NCBI RefSeq assembly: GCF_000374305.1
Contig: NZ_KB894094.1
Location: 1 to 64,000, forward strand
DNA from: Actinomadura flavalba DSM 45200
GTDB lineage: Bacteria; Actinomycetota; Actinomycetes; Streptosporangiales; Streptosporangiaceae
DNA: 64,000 nt
Direction of reading: 5' to 3'
In this document: one piece after another, positions 1 to 8,133 of the stretch
How positions within the stretch are numbered: position 1 is the stretch's first letter
Layout of the letters: every line of letters starts with the position of its first letter
Position numbers and translations under genes: made by a program
The notes under the pieces: generated by a model
Told to the model about the DNA's origin: nothing
The model's database searches: none
Seen by the model: the letters and a program-made list of their open reading frames with translations, nothing else

Positions 1-90
1 CGCCGCTTCCGCGTCGTGCGAATCGAACGAATCACCCTGTTCGGCCCCGACGGCCCCGAACCCCCACGCCCGGACGACCCCGACGCCTGA
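1..90 (+). CDS. C-terminal end of an unidentified protein (partial)
   Basis: Frame 1 is open from the window edge to a TGA at 88-90 and encodes 29 residues ending GPDGPEPPRPDDPDA. The codons are GC3-rich, so this is probably the tail of a real gene running in from the left. The segment FRVVRIERITLFGPDG could be a final beta strand, but it is too short to assign a family. Its position just upstream of a CRISPR array makes a cas gene possible, but nothing in the residues shows it. Confidence 0.5.
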   Translation, partial: RRFRVVRIERITLFGPDGPEPPRPDDPDA

Positions 91-248
91 TCACCGAAGT
101 CCCACCCCACGGCGACCACGCAAGCGCCCCTTCGACCCGCGACCCCGCGCGCGACCACTGAAGCCCCGGCATCCAGCGACTCTGCAAATTCCGCATCGAC
201 TCACAACCTCACAGGTGAGGCGCGCCTTCGGCATCGCTTCACCGACAG

Positions 249-392
249 GTCACGCACCCGCACGCGGGTTGAGGGAGGGCGTGCTCATCCCGCTGGAGCA
301 CGAGTACGTCACGCACCCGCGCGCGGGTTGAGGTCCTGCTCGGCGCCGCTGCGCTTCTCCAGCGGCGTCACGCACTCGCGTGTGGGTTGAGG
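249..392. CRISPR. Short degenerate CRISPR array (3 repeats, 2 spacers)
   Basis: Three 26-bp repeats start at 249, 308 and 367, exactly 59 bp apart, with two unrelated 33-nt spacers (275-307 and 334-366). Each repeat begins GTCACGCAC and ends GGGTTGAGG, with an inner imperfect palindrome of the CCCGCACGCGGG type. The third copy has several substitutions, as expected of a terminal repeat. Repeat shape and spacer length resemble actinobacterial type I-E arrays. No recognisable cas gene lies in the window, so this is a remnant or the distal end of a longer array. The 158 bases between the upstream stop (90) and the first repeat hold nothing else that I recognise. Confidence 0.75.
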
Positions 393-416
393 TGTGGCTG
401 AGCCGCGTTCTAGGCT
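387..416 (+). promoter_or_regulatory. Probable leaderless promoter of the lipoprotein gene
   Basis: A -10 box TAGGCT (411-416) lies 6 nt before the GTG at 423, the spacing of leaderless actinobacterial transcripts. The best -35 match, TTGAGG (387-392), is 18 nt upstream and coincides with the last six bases of the third CRISPR repeat. There is no Shine-Dalgarno sequence, which fits a leaderless message. Confidence 0.5.
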
Positions 417-422
417 GCGCCG

Positions 423-980
423 GTGCGGAGCCTTTCTCTTGTTCTCGTGGCGTTGGTGTTCACGGGTGCGTGCGGTGACCGGGTCGTGTCCGGGACGGGC
501 GCCGTGTCGCCGTCTGCGGCGCCGTCCCCCGGGGATCACCGGACGCCGCTTGCGACGCCCGCCCGGCCGGGGCCGGACTGCGCGGGCTCACCGGTGCGCG
601 TCTGCGTGGGCGAGCCCAGCGCGGCGACCGGGCTGCGCGGGCTGGGCATCGACCTCACGCACAAGGGCAAGGGCACCTACCGGCTGCGGGGACGCCCGGC
701 CGTGCGGCTGCTCGACGAGAACCGCGCGCCGATCCCGGTGAAGGTCGTCGCGGGCACCGAGAAGCCGGTGCGGACGATCACGCTCGCGCCCGGAGAGTCC
801 GCGTCCGCCGTGCTGATCTGGCGGAACACCGTCGAGGCCGTGGACCGACCTGCCGTCCGCGCCCCCTACCTGGAGGTGACGCCCGCGCCCGGGGAGACGC
901 CCGTCGTGGTGCGTCCCCCCGGCGGCGTCGACATCGGCACGACCGGGCGGGTCACGATCAACCCGTGGGCGGCGTCCTAG
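423..980 (+). CDS. Secreted lipoprotein, DUF4232-like
   Basis: A 185-residue protein starting at GTG. Residues 1-17 form a lipoprotein signal (positive start, LSLVLVALVFTGAC) with the lipid-attachment Cys at 17. A Pro/Ser/Ala-rich linker follows. From about residue 53 the chain resembles the DUF4232 beta-sandwich of actinobacterial lipoproteins: DCAGSPVRVCVGEP, then YRLRGRPAVRLLDENRAPIP and a strand pair ending in WRNT. It should be anchored to the outer face of the membrane; its ligand or role is unknown. Its stop codon overlaps that of the convergent thiI gene, with no terminator between them. The family assignment comes from motif memory only. Confidence 0.75.
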   Translation: MRSLSLVLVALVFTGACGDRVVSGTGAVSPSAAPSPGDHRTPLATPARPGPDCAGSPVRVCVGEPSAATGLRGLGIDLTHKGKGTYRLRGRPAVRLLDENRAPIPVKVVAGTEKPVRTITLAPGESASAVLIWRNTVEAVDRPAVRAPYLEVTPAPGETPVVVRPPGGVDIGTTGRVTINPWAAS

Positions 981-2215
981 GACGCGGCGGCGTCGCCGTA
1001 GACGGGGCGGTGCTCCTGCACCGAACCGGCGAGCTGCTCGGCCAGCTCGTCGGCGTCGAGCCGGCGGTCGATCTGGCGCAGGTCGTCGATCTTGGCGCGG
1101 GTCTCGGCGCGGCGCGGGGCCAGCATCGAGCAGCAGTCCTCGTCGGGCAGCTCGGAGATCGACAGGGTGCGGACCCGGCGGGCCTGGTCCATGATCTCGA
1201 TCTTGTCCATGCCGACGAGCGGACGCAGGATCGGCAGCTCCACGGCGTCGTCGAGCGCGGTGAGGTTGGCCAGCGTCTGGCTGGACACCTGACCGAGCGC
1301 GTCGCCGGTGATCAGCGCGCCGCCGCCGAGCCGGCGGGCCAGCACCTCGCCGGTGCGCAGCATCAGCCGCCGCTGCGCGATCACCGCGAGCTTGTCGGCG
1401 CCCGACGACTTGATCTGCTGCTGCGCCTTGCCGAACGGCACGACGAACAGCCGCGACCCGCCCTGGAACTTGTCCAGCTCGCGGACCAGCGCGTACGCCT
1501 TATAGATCGACTCCGGGCCGGTGAACGGCATGCCGGAGAAGTGCAGGTAGTCGACGCGCAGGCCGCGCCGCATCATCCGGTACGCGGCGACCGGCGAGTC
1601 GATGCCGCCCGACATCAGCACCAGCGCGCGGCCGCTCATCCCGACCGGCAGCCCGCCCTGGCCGGGGACGCCGCCGGAGAAGACGAACACCTCGTCGCGG
1701 TCGACCTCGATCGACACCGTGTGGTCGGGGTTCTTCAGCCGGACCGGCTGGCCGTAGGCGTCGGCGATGCGGCCGCCGACGAGACGGTCCAGCTCGGTGG
1801 AGGTGAGGGGGAAGCGCTTGTCGCGGCGCTTGGAGCGGACGGCGAAGCTGCCGGTGACGCCGTCCATCAGCTCCAGCGCGGCGCGCTCGACGCTGGCGAC
1901 GTCCTTGCCGACGCGCCAGGCGCGGTGCGCCCACACGATGCCCATGACGTCGCTGATGCGGGCCGCGAGCCGGTCGATCAGCTCGACGTTCGCGTCCTTG
2001 GTGCGGACGATGAACACCCCGTGCCGCCGGATGACGTCCACCCGGGCGATCGGCCGCACGGCGGTGCGGACGTTGTCGGCGAGGCGCCGCTCGAACAGCT
2101 CGCGGTTCTTGCCCTTGAGCACGACCTCCCCGAGCTTGATCAGCACGCACGGCTCGCCGTCCACCGGCGCGTGCTGCTGGGATACCGCGACGGGCGCGGC
2201 GTCGAGCGTGGTCAT
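977..2215 (-). CDS. thiI: tRNA 4-thiouridine synthase ThiI
   Basis: A 412-residue enzyme that adenylates tRNA U8 and transfers sulfur to make 4-thiouridine; in some bacteria it also supplies sulfur for thiamine. It has an N-terminal ferredoxin-like region and THUMP domain (about residues 25-175), then the PP-loop ATPase motif SGGIDS at 202-207. The later EDCCSMLAP loop carries paired cysteines. The C-terminal rhodanese domain of E. coli ThiI is absent, as in most Gram-positives, so sulfur must come from another persulfide carrier. Start is ATG at 2215. The gene is convergent with the upstream lipoprotein gene, their stops overlapping by 4 bp. Confidence 0.93.
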   Translation of the reverse strand: MTTLDAAPVAVSQQHAPVDGEPCVLIKLGEVVLKGKNRELFERRLADNVRTAVRPIARVDVIRRHGVFIVRTKDANVELIDRLAARISDVMGIVWAHRAWRVGKDVASVERAALELMDGVTGSFAVRSKRRDKRFPLTSTELDRLVGGRIADAYGQPVRLKNPDHTVSIEVDRDEVFVFSGGVPGQGGLPVGMSGRALVLMSGGIDSPVAAYRMMRRGLRVDYLHFSGMPFTGPESIYKAYALVRELDKFQGGSRLFVVPFGKAQQQIKSSGADKLAVIAQRRLMLRTGEVLARRLGGGALITGDALGQVSSQTLANLTALDDAVELPILRPLVGMDKIEIMDQARRVRTLSISELPDEDCCSMLAPRRAETRAKIDDLRQIDRRLDADELAEQLAGSVQEHRPVYGDAAAS

Positions 2216-2310
2216 GATCGGTGTTCCTCCAACAGAGCCGGGGCGGGTTCCTCAGTGTGACCCACCCAGGTCAATGCCGCGACCCGCATTCGGTGTTCCC
2301 GAAACGCGGA

Positions 2311-2336
2311 ACGGCCCGGCCGAGGGGCCGGGCCGT
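2311..2336 (-). terminator. Hairpin terminator downstream of pfkA
   Basis: A perfect 11-bp inverted repeat (2311-2321 with 2326-2336) with a 4-nt GAGG loop lies 14 bases past the pfkA stop. It lacks a U-tract, as is usual in high-GC actinomycetes. Confidence 0.7.
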
Positions 2337-2349
2337 GGTGCGGGGACGG

Positions 2350-3375
2350 TCAGCCGAAGAAGACCTCGGCCTCCTCGTAGCGCGAGGCCGGGACGGTCTT
2401 CAGTTCCTTGGTGGCCTCGTCCAGGCCGACGCGGACGATGTCGGTGCCCTGGAGCGCGACCATCGTGCCGAAGTCGCCGTCGCGGACGGCGTCGATGGCC
2501 TGGAGGCCGAAGCGGGTCGCGAGGACGCGGTCGAACGCGCTCGGCGTGCCGCCGCGCTGGATGTGCCCGAGCACGGTGGCGCGGGCCTCCTTGCCGGTGC
2601 GGGCCTCGATCTCGTCGGCGAGGCGCTGCCCGATGCCGCCGAGGCGGACGTGCCCGAACGCGTCCTTCTCGCCGGTCTGGAGCTCCATCTGCCCGTCGAG
2701 CGGGTGGGCGCCCTCGGACACGACGAGGATCGGCGCGTACCGCGTCTTGAAGCGGCTCTCGACGTACTCGACGACCTTCTCGATGTCGAACGGCCGCTCG
2801 GGGATGAGGATGACGTTGGCGCCCGCCGCCATGCCCGCGTGCAGCGCGATCCAGCCCGCGTGGCGGCCCATGACCTCGCAGATCAGCGCGCGGTGGTGGC
2901 TCTCGGCGGTGGTGTGCAGCCGGTCGATGGCCTCGGTGGCGATGTTGACGGCGGTGTCGAAGCCGAACGTGTAGTCGGTGGCGTTGAGGTCGTTGTCGAT
3001 CGTCTTGGGGACACCGACGACGTTCACCCCGGACTCGTGCAGGCGGCTCGCGACGCCCAGCGTGTCCTCGCCGCCGATGGCGATGAGCGCGTCCACGCCG
3101 AGCCCGGCCAGGTTGTCCTTGATGCGCTCGATGCCGCCCTCGACCTTGACCGGGTTCGTGCGGGACGAGCCGAGGATCGTGCCGCCGCGCGGCAGGATGC
3201 CCCGCACGGCCGGCACGTCGAGCGCGACCGTGTCGCCCTCCAGCGGGCCGCGCCACCCGTCGCGGAACCCGACGAACTCGTATCCGAAGACCTGCACGCC
3301 CTTGCGCACGACGGCGCGGATCACCGCGTTCAGGCCGGGGCAGTCCCCGCCTCCGGTCAGCACTCCGACGCGCAT
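2350..3375 (-). CDS. pfkA: 6-phosphofructokinase, group III
   Basis: A 341-residue phosphofructokinase making fructose 1,6-bisphosphate in glycolysis. Visible motifs: GGGDCPGLNAV (8-18), GGEDT (101-105), PKTIDND (123-129), MGRHAGWIA and the C-terminal HIQRGGTPSAFDR. Residues 104 (Asp) and 124 (Lys) are the pair linked to pyrophosphate use in some PFKs, but close Streptomyces homologues with similar residues are reported as ATP-dependent, so the donor cannot be settled here. The ATG at 3375 is chosen because it has the purine-rich GGAGAGGGAGAGGGC just upstream and gives the usual length. A -10-like TAGGGT sits at 3428-3433. Confidence 0.92.
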   Translation of the reverse strand: MRVGVLTGGGDCPGLNAVIRAVVRKGVQVFGYEFVGFRDGWRGPLEGDTVALDVPAVRGILPRGGTILGSSRTNPVKVEGGIERIKDNLAGLGVDALIAIGGEDTLGVASRLHESGVNVVGVPKTIDNDLNATDYTFGFDTAVNIATEAIDRLHTTAESHHRALICEVMGRHAGWIALHAGMAAGANVILIPERPFDIEKVVEYVESRFKTRYAPILVVSEGAHPLDGQMELQTGEKDAFGHVRLGGIGQRLADEIEARTGKEARATVLGHIQRGGTPSAFDRVLATRFGLQAIDAVRDGDFGTMVALQGTDIVRVGLDEATKELKTVPASRYEEAEVFFG

Positions 3376-3427
3376 GCCCTCTCCCTCTCCAGCCACCGGT
3401 CTCCTCCCTCGACTTCCTACCGGACCG

Positions 3428-3433
3428 ACCCTA
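3428..3433 (-). promoter_or_regulatory. Putative -10 box of pfkA
   Basis: On the minus strand TAGGGT lies about 53 nt before the pfkA ATG, leaving a short leader that includes GGGAGGAG. No clear -35 is seen. Confidence 0.35.
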
Positions 3434-3487
3434 GCCGCGCGGCCGCGCCGCCTCCGGGCATTCCCCGCACGGCGCGCCGCCACTGGT

Positions 3488-3889
3488 CTAGACCATAGTG
3501 CGTCGCCGGGCACCGGGAAGGAAGACCGACGAACCCACCCGAACACGCCCCGGACCGTCCGCGACGGTCGGCGGGACGAACGCCGCCACCGCCCACCGCA
3601 AACGCCGCCGAACCCCCGGCCCCACGACCAGCCCGTCGCGGACCAGCCCGTCGCGCACGTCGTCGTCCGCCGCGCGGATTCCCGGCTCACGCCACAGGTG
3701 CTCGGTCCGCGCCCGCAGCGCCGCCGCGGCCGCGAGCGTCGCCCGGGGCGTACCGCCGACCAGGCGACCGACCGCGTAGGCGTCCGGTTCCTCCTGCGGA
3801 ACGCGCCCCCGGACGGCGACGCCCCGCGCGTACCCCACCACCGCGAGGAACACCGGCGCGTGCGCGGCGGCGAACACGACCCCGGCCAT
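3488..3889 (-). CDS. Hypothetical protein, 133 aa
   Basis: I do not recognise this protein. The frame has strong GC3 bias, and the ATG at 3889 is preceded by a good ribosome-binding site (GGGGAGAGG), so it is likely real. The N-terminal 30 residues are mildly hydrophobic (VVFAAAHAPVFLAVVGYA). An acidic-basic middle contains PDAYAVGRLVGGTPRATLAA and the C-terminus is Arg/Val-rich; no cysteine cluster or catalytic motif is visible. It lies between pfkA (112 bp downstream) and the sugar kinase (165 bp upstream), same strand, spaced too widely for tight coupling. The 165-bp gap upstream holds no convincing feature. Confidence 0.6.
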   Translation of the reverse strand: MAGVVFAAAHAPVFLAVVGYARGVAVRGRVPQEEPDAYAVGRLVGGTPRATLAAAAALRARTEHLWREPGIRAADDDVRDGLVRDGLVVGPGVRRRLRWAVAAFVPPTVADGPGRVRVGSSVFLPGARRRTMV

Positions 3890-4054
3890 GACCTCTCCCC
3901 ATGCCGTAGGACCCCCCGCCCGTCACCGACTGAGACGCGCCACGCCCGGCCCGGGTTCGCCGCCACCAGGCGGAAGCCGACCCCGCCGCACCACCCACAG
4001 GTTCACTCGGCGCGGATGTACGGCACGGGTTCGCCCATGGTGCGGCGCCCGGCG

Positions 4055-5530
4055 TCAGCCGGAGGCGCTTCGCCGCGCGTGGGCCGCGACCGGCGGGGGT
4101 AGCCAGCCGCGTCGTTCCAGCTCGGCGACGAGGGTGAGATAACCGGCCGTGAAGCGGGCGTGGTGCGCCGGGCGGGGGTCGAGGGTGGCGCGGACGCGGA
4201 CCATCGCGGCGGCGGTCTCGGCCGGGGGACGGTCCGCGGACGCGGCCAGCACCGCCGCGCCCAGGGCGGGTTCGGCGTTCGCGGGCAGGATCACCGGGCG
4301 GCCGAGGATGTCGGCGCGCAACCGGCACCAGTAGGCGCTGCGCGCGGCGCCGCCGGTCAGCGTGAGGTCGCCGCCGACGGGCGCGCCGAGCAGGTCGAGG
4401 TAGTCGAGGCACAGCCGCTCGACATATCCGGCGCCTTGCAGGATCGAGGCGAAGCGGTCGGCCTCGTCCCGGGGACGACCCAGGACGAACCCCGACGCGC
4501 CGGGCGCCACGAACGGGAACCGCTCCCCCGCCGAGACCAGCGGATACGTGACCGCGCCGGACGGCTCGTACCGCCGCGCGGCGCGGTCGAGCGCGGCCAG
4601 GTCGCGGCCGGGGAAGTCGCGCGCCAGCACCCCGCCGCCCGCGCCGGACGCGCCGCCGGGCAGCCACCGCCCGTCCGGCGCGCGGTGGGAGTAGACGACG
4701 CCGTGCGGGTCGTGCAGGAGGTCGTCGGTGACGCCTTTGAGCACGAGCGTGGTGCCGAGGACGGAGTTCCAGGACCCGGGGGTGAGGCGGCCGGTGCCGA
4801 GCTGCGCGGCGCACCCGTCCGTGCATCCGGCGAGCACCGGCGTGCCGGGCGGCAGGCCCGTGTGCTCGGCGGCGGCCGGGCTCACGGCGCCGAGCGGCGT
4901 CCCGGACCGCGTCAGCGGCGGGAGCAGCCCGGCCGGGACGCCGAGGTCGGCCAGGACGTCGTGCGGCCAGTCCTCCGCGATGAGGTCGGCGCCGGTCTTG
5001 AGCGCGCTGCCGAGGTCGGTCGCGACGGGACGGCCGCAGAGCCGGGCGTTGACGAAGTCGGTCTGGTGCGCGAGCCGGGCGCCGCGCAGGTCGCGGCGGT
5101 GCTCCAGCAGCCACAGCAGCTTGGGCAGCGCCCAGGCGGGCTGCATCCGCCGGTAGCCGAGCCGCCGCCACACCTCGGCACCGGCGCGGTCGGCCCGTTC
5201 CACCTGGGCGGCGGCGCGCAGGTCGTCGTACATCAGGCCCGGTGTCAGCGGACGGCCGTCCGCGCCGGTCAGCAGGAACGTCCCGGACGTCGCGTCCACC
5301 GCGACGCCCCGCACCGCCCCGGCCGGGACGTCCCGGAGCGCCCGGCGGCACGCCGCGCCCACCGCCGTCCACCACTGCTCCGGGTCCTGCTCGTGCCGGG
5401 GTCCGTCACGACGGCCCGTCAGCGGGTGGCCGCCCGCCCCGCGCACGTCCCCGACGGCCGTGACGGCCAGCGCGCGGACGCCCTGCGTCCCGAGGTCGAC
5501 GCCGACGAAGACCGCCTCGTCCCGGCTCAC
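4055..5530 (-). CDS. FGGY-family carbohydrate kinase (xylulokinase-like)
   Basis: A 491-residue two-domain sugar kinase with the ATP-phosphate loop VGVDLGTQGVRALAV near the N-terminus, the conserved Asp in GCTDGCAAQLGTG at the domain interface and a C-terminal LTGGAARSAYWCRLRADILG loop contacting adenine. The closest familiar class is xylulokinase/ribulokinase-like; the substrate cannot be read from sequence. It is the last gene of plsC-macS-macR-kinase: its GTG at 5530 is 3 nt past the macR stop, so it is very probably co-transcribed with a two-component system. The glycine-rich surface loop GGASGAGGGV is typical of the family. Confidence 0.82.
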   Translation of the reverse strand: MSRDEAVFVGVDLGTQGVRALAVTAVGDVRGAGGHPLTGRRDGPRHEQDPEQWWTAVGAACRRALRDVPAGAVRGVAVDATSGTFLLTGADGRPLTPGLMYDDLRAAAQVERADRAGAEVWRRLGYRRMQPAWALPKLLWLLEHRRDLRGARLAHQTDFVNARLCGRPVATDLGSALKTGADLIAEDWPHDVLADLGVPAGLLPPLTRSGTPLGAVSPAAAEHTGLPPGTPVLAGCTDGCAAQLGTGRLTPGSWNSVLGTTLVLKGVTDDLLHDPHGVVYSHRAPDGRWLPGGASGAGGGVLARDFPGRDLAALDRAARRYEPSGAVTYPLVSAGERFPFVAPGASGFVLGRPRDEADRFASILQGAGYVERLCLDYLDLLGAPVGGDLTLTGGAARSAYWCRLRADILGRPVILPANAEPALGAAVLAASADRPPAETAAAMVRVRATLDPRPAHHARFTAGYLTLVAELERRGWLPPPVAAHARRSASG

Positions 5531-5533
5531 CGC

Positions 5534-6199
5534 CTACTCCGGGCCGTCCAGGCCCTTCTCGATCGCGTAGCGGACCAGTTCGACGCGGTTGTGGAGCTGG
5601 AGTTTGCCCAACGTGTTCTGCACGTGGTTCTGCACGGTGCGGTGCGAGATCACCAGCCGCGCGGCGATCTGCTTGTACGTCAGGCCCTTGGCGACCAGGC
5701 GCAGGACCTCGGTCTCGCGGTCGGTGAGGCGGGGCGCGCCGTCGTCGCGGGGGGCGGCGGCCAGACGGCGGTACTCGCCGAGGACGAGCCCGGCCAGGCC
5801 GGGGGTGAAGACGGCGTCGCCGGTCGCGGTGCGGGCGACGGCGGTCAGGAACTCCTCCCGCCCCGCCGACTTGAGCAGGTAGCCGGTCGCGCCCGCCTTG
5901 ACGGCGTCCAGGACGTCCTGCTGCTCGCCGCTCGCCGACAGGACGAGGACGCGCACCGGCGGCTCGGCGGCGACGAGCCGCCGCGTCACCTCCACGCCGG
6001 AGATGTCGGGCAACTGGAGGTCGACGATCGCGACCTGCGGGCGCGCGGCGGCGGCGATGCGCACGGCCGTGCGGCCGTCGCCCGCCGTCGCGACGACCTC
6101 GTGGCCCGCCTCGGCCAGGTCGCGGGCGACGGCGTCGCGCCACATCGGATGGTCGTCCACGATCATCACGCGGAGCGGGGCCGCCGGAGTCTCGGTCAC
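5534..6199 (-). CDS. macR: NarL/LuxR-type response regulator (MacR-like)
   Basis: A 221-residue response regulator. The receiver domain (about 8-125) has the acidic pair in VMIVDDHP, the phospho-acceptor Asp in AIVDLQLPD and the conserved Lys in YLLKSAG. The C-terminal LuxR helix-turn-helix (about 155-215) reads LTDRETEVLRLVAKGLTYKQIAARL. It is 9 nt downstream of the sensor kinase gene. The pair matches the position and type of the Streptomyces MacRS system (SCO2120/SCO2121), which affects morphogenesis and antibiotic production; the name is transferred on synteny and family, not on shown function. Confidence 0.85.
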   Translation of the reverse strand: MTETPAAPLRVMIVDDHPMWRDAVARDLAEAGHEVVATAGDGRTAVRIAAAARPQVAIVDLQLPDISGVEVTRRLVAAEPPVRVLVLSASGEQQDVLDAVKAGATGYLLKSAGREEFLTAVARTATGDAVFTPGLAGLVLGEYRRLAAAPRDDGAPRLTDRETEVLRLVAKGLTYKQIAARLVISHRTVQNHVQNTLGKLQLHNRVELVRYAIEKGLDGPE

Positions 6200-6208
6200 G
6201 GCCCCAGC

Positions 6209-7366
6209 CTAGGAGAACGCGGACGTATCCGACAGCACGCCGGGGACCGACAGCTCGATCTCGGTGCCCTCCCCCGGCGCCGACACGATCTCGGCCGTGC
6301 CGCCCAGGTCGCGGACCCGGCCCCGGATCGACTGCGCGACGCCGAGCCGCCCCGACGCCCGCGCCCGGTCCAGCCGTCCCGGCTCGATGCCGGGCCCGTC
6401 GTCGCGGACGCTGACCAGGACGCCGCCCGCGCCGTCGTCCTCCGCCAGCACCCAGGCGCGCGTCTCCGGGCCGCAGTGCCGCCGCACGTTGTCCAAGGCG
6501 GCGGCGACGGCCGCGTCGATCTCCCCGGCGACGGCGGCGGGCATCCGCATCGGCGTCGCGGGCGTGGACACCGTCACCGACGTCGAGCCGTGCGCGGCGA
6601 GCAGCGTGCGCAGGTCGGCGTCGCCGCCGGGCGTCGGCGCCGACGTGCCGACCAGCGCACGCAGCGCCGCCTCCTGCTCTCCGGCGAGACGTCCCAGCTC
6701 GGCGGCCTCGCCGCCGAGGGCGTCCCCGCGCCGCCGCACCATCGCGAGCACCTGGAGGACCGAGTCGTGGATGCTGCGGGCCAGCCGTTCGCGTTCGCGC
6801 GTCCCGGCCTCCAGCTCGACGGCCCGCGCCAGCCGCGCCTCGGCGTCGCGGGCGAGCCGCACGACGTGCCCGACGACGAGCCCGGCCAGGAACAGCAGCA
6901 CGATCCCGTTGAAGGTGCCCGGCCCGCGCGGGCCGCCGGTGCCGCCGAGCACGTGCACGAGCAGGTTCCCGGCGCCGAGGACGGCCGCCGCGACGAGCCC
7001 GGCCCGCCGCCCGCCCTGCACGGCCCACGCCAGCACCGACGCGGCGACCCACGACACCGGCAGCGTCGGCCGTCCGGCGGCCAGCCCCTCGGGCGTCTCG
7101 ACCCACGACGTCGCCAGCAGCGCGCCCGCCGCGACGAGAAGGTCACCGCCGATCAGCACCCGCCCGGACGTCCCCTCCCGGCGGTGCGGATCGGCGTACC
7201 CGACCGTGGCGACGACCGACCACACCGCCATCACGCCCAGCACGGCCCAGCCCGCGAGCGGATGCGCGTAGCCGGGGTAGTTCATCGTGACGAGCAGCGC
7301 CGCGTACCCGAGGGACAGCCACCGGTACACCGCCACCGCCCGCCACAGGGCGGCCTCCAGGCCCAC
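6209..7366 (-). CDS. macS: MacS-family membrane sensor histidine kinase
   Basis: A 385-residue HisKA_3-type kinase. The N-terminal half has about five hydrophobic membrane segments (up to GIVLLFLAGLVVGHVV), followed by a short coiled segment and the phospho-acceptor region ARSIHDSVLQVLAMV. The C-terminal HATPase domain shows an N-box (LDNVRRHCG) and a G-box (VRDDGPGIEPGR). The GTG start at 7366 shares its first G with the TAG stop of plsC, so translation is coupled. It is predicted to signal to the adjacent MacR. No extracellular sensor domain is evident; the signal is probably sensed in the membrane. Confidence 0.85.
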   Translation of the reverse strand: MGLEAALWRAVAVYRWLSLGYAALLVTMNYPGYAHPLAGWAVLGVMAVWSVVATVGYADPHRREGTSGRVLIGGDLLVAAGALLATSWVETPEGLAAGRPTLPVSWVAASVLAWAVQGGRRAGLVAAAVLGAGNLLVHVLGGTGGPRGPGTFNGIVLLFLAGLVVGHVVRLARDAEARLARAVELEAGTRERERLARSIHDSVLQVLAMVRRRGDALGGEAAELGRLAGEQEAALRALVGTSAPTPGGDADLRTLLAAHGSTSVTVSTPATPMRMPAAVAGEIDAAVAAALDNVRRHCGPETRAWVLAEDDGAGGVLVSVRDDGPGIEPGRLDRARASGRLGVAQSIRGRVRDLGGTAEIVSAPGEGTEIELSVPGVLSDTSAFS

Positions 7367-8133
7367 TAGTCGTCGTCGGAGACGGGACGCGGGGTCTTGC
7401 CCTCCATCTCGGCCTTGACCTCGGCGGCGTAGCGGTCGACGTACTCCTGGCCGGACAGCCCCTGGATCGCCTGCATGATCTCGTCGGTGATCTTGCGGAG
7501 GACCTCGCGGTCGTCCTCCTGCCCGTAGTAGCGGGAGAAGTCCAGCGGGGCGCCGAACCGGACGCCGGGCCGGATGCCCAGCCGGGGCAGCGGACGGCCG
7601 GAGGGCATCAGCTCGAACGTGTTGATCATCGCCATCGGGACGACCGGGACCTTCGCCTTGAGCGCCAGCCGCGCCACGCCCGTCTTGCCCCGGTAGAGGC
7701 GGTTGTCGGGCGCGCGGGTGCCCTCGGGATAGATGCCGAGCAGCTTGCCCTCACCGAGGATGCGCAGGCCGGTGTCCAGCGCGGCCTCGGCGGCGCTGCC
7801 GCCGGTGCGGTCCACCGGGACGACGCCGACGCCGGTGAAGAACCCCTTGCTGATCAGGCCCTTGATGCCCCGGCCGGTGAAGTACTCGCCCTTGCCGATG
7901 AAGAAGATCGGGCGCATCAGCGGCAGCGGGCCGAAGAAGTGGTCCGCGAACGACAGGTGGTTGGACACCAGCAGCGCGGCACCGCGCTTGGGCACGTGCC
8001 GCATGCCCGAGTTCCGCGGCCGCCAGCCCAGGTAGAGGATCGGTGACAGGACGATCCTGAGCAGGATCCAGAACCACAGCATGGCCGGCGCCTTCCGTGC
8101 GACCCGAGGACGGGCGGGGAGATGATGGGACAT
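7366..8133 (-). CDS. plsC: 1-acyl-sn-glycerol-3-phosphate acyltransferase (PlsC family)
   Basis: A 255-residue membrane-associated acyltransferase making phosphatidate from lysophosphatidate. The catalytic NHxxxxD motif is seen as NHLSFADHFFG, the glycerophosphate-binding motif as YPEGTRAPDNRLYRGKTGVA, and PVVPMAMINTF is the proline-containing motif IV. The N-terminal helix LWFWILLRIVLSPILYLGW is a membrane anchor. The ATG at 8133 has GAGGTG five bases upstream; an internal ATG at 8082 (17 residues shorter) also has an acceptable site, so the start is not certain. It heads the plsC-macS-macR-kinase operon, as beside Streptomyces macRS. Confidence 0.88.
   Translation of the reverse strand: MSHHLPARPRVARKAPAMLWFWILLRIVLSPILYLGWRPRNSGMRHVPKRGAALLVSNHLSFADHFFGPLPLMRPIFFIGKGEYFTGRGIKGLISKGFFTGVGVVPVDRTGGSAAEAALDTGLRILGEGKLLGIYPEGTRAPDNRLYRGKTGVARLALKAKVPVVPMAMINTFELMPSGRPLPRLGIRPGVRFGAPLDFSRYYGQEDDREVLRKITDEIMQAIQGLSGQEYVDRYAAEVKAEMEGKTPRPVSDDD

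Noticed and set aside
195-220. A possible fourth CRISPR repeat upstream of 249 (CCTCACAGGTGAGG palindrome)
   Set aside because: Only about 10 of 26 positions match the repeat without gaps, and the spacing to the first repeat is not 59 bp.
965-2260. Long open frames opposite thiI, pfkA, macS, the flavoprotein and others (some over 1,000 codons)
   Set aside because: High GC content removes stop codons on the opposite strand. These frames are Arg/Gly/Ala-rich with poor third-position bias, and each lies antisense to a clearly recognisable gene.
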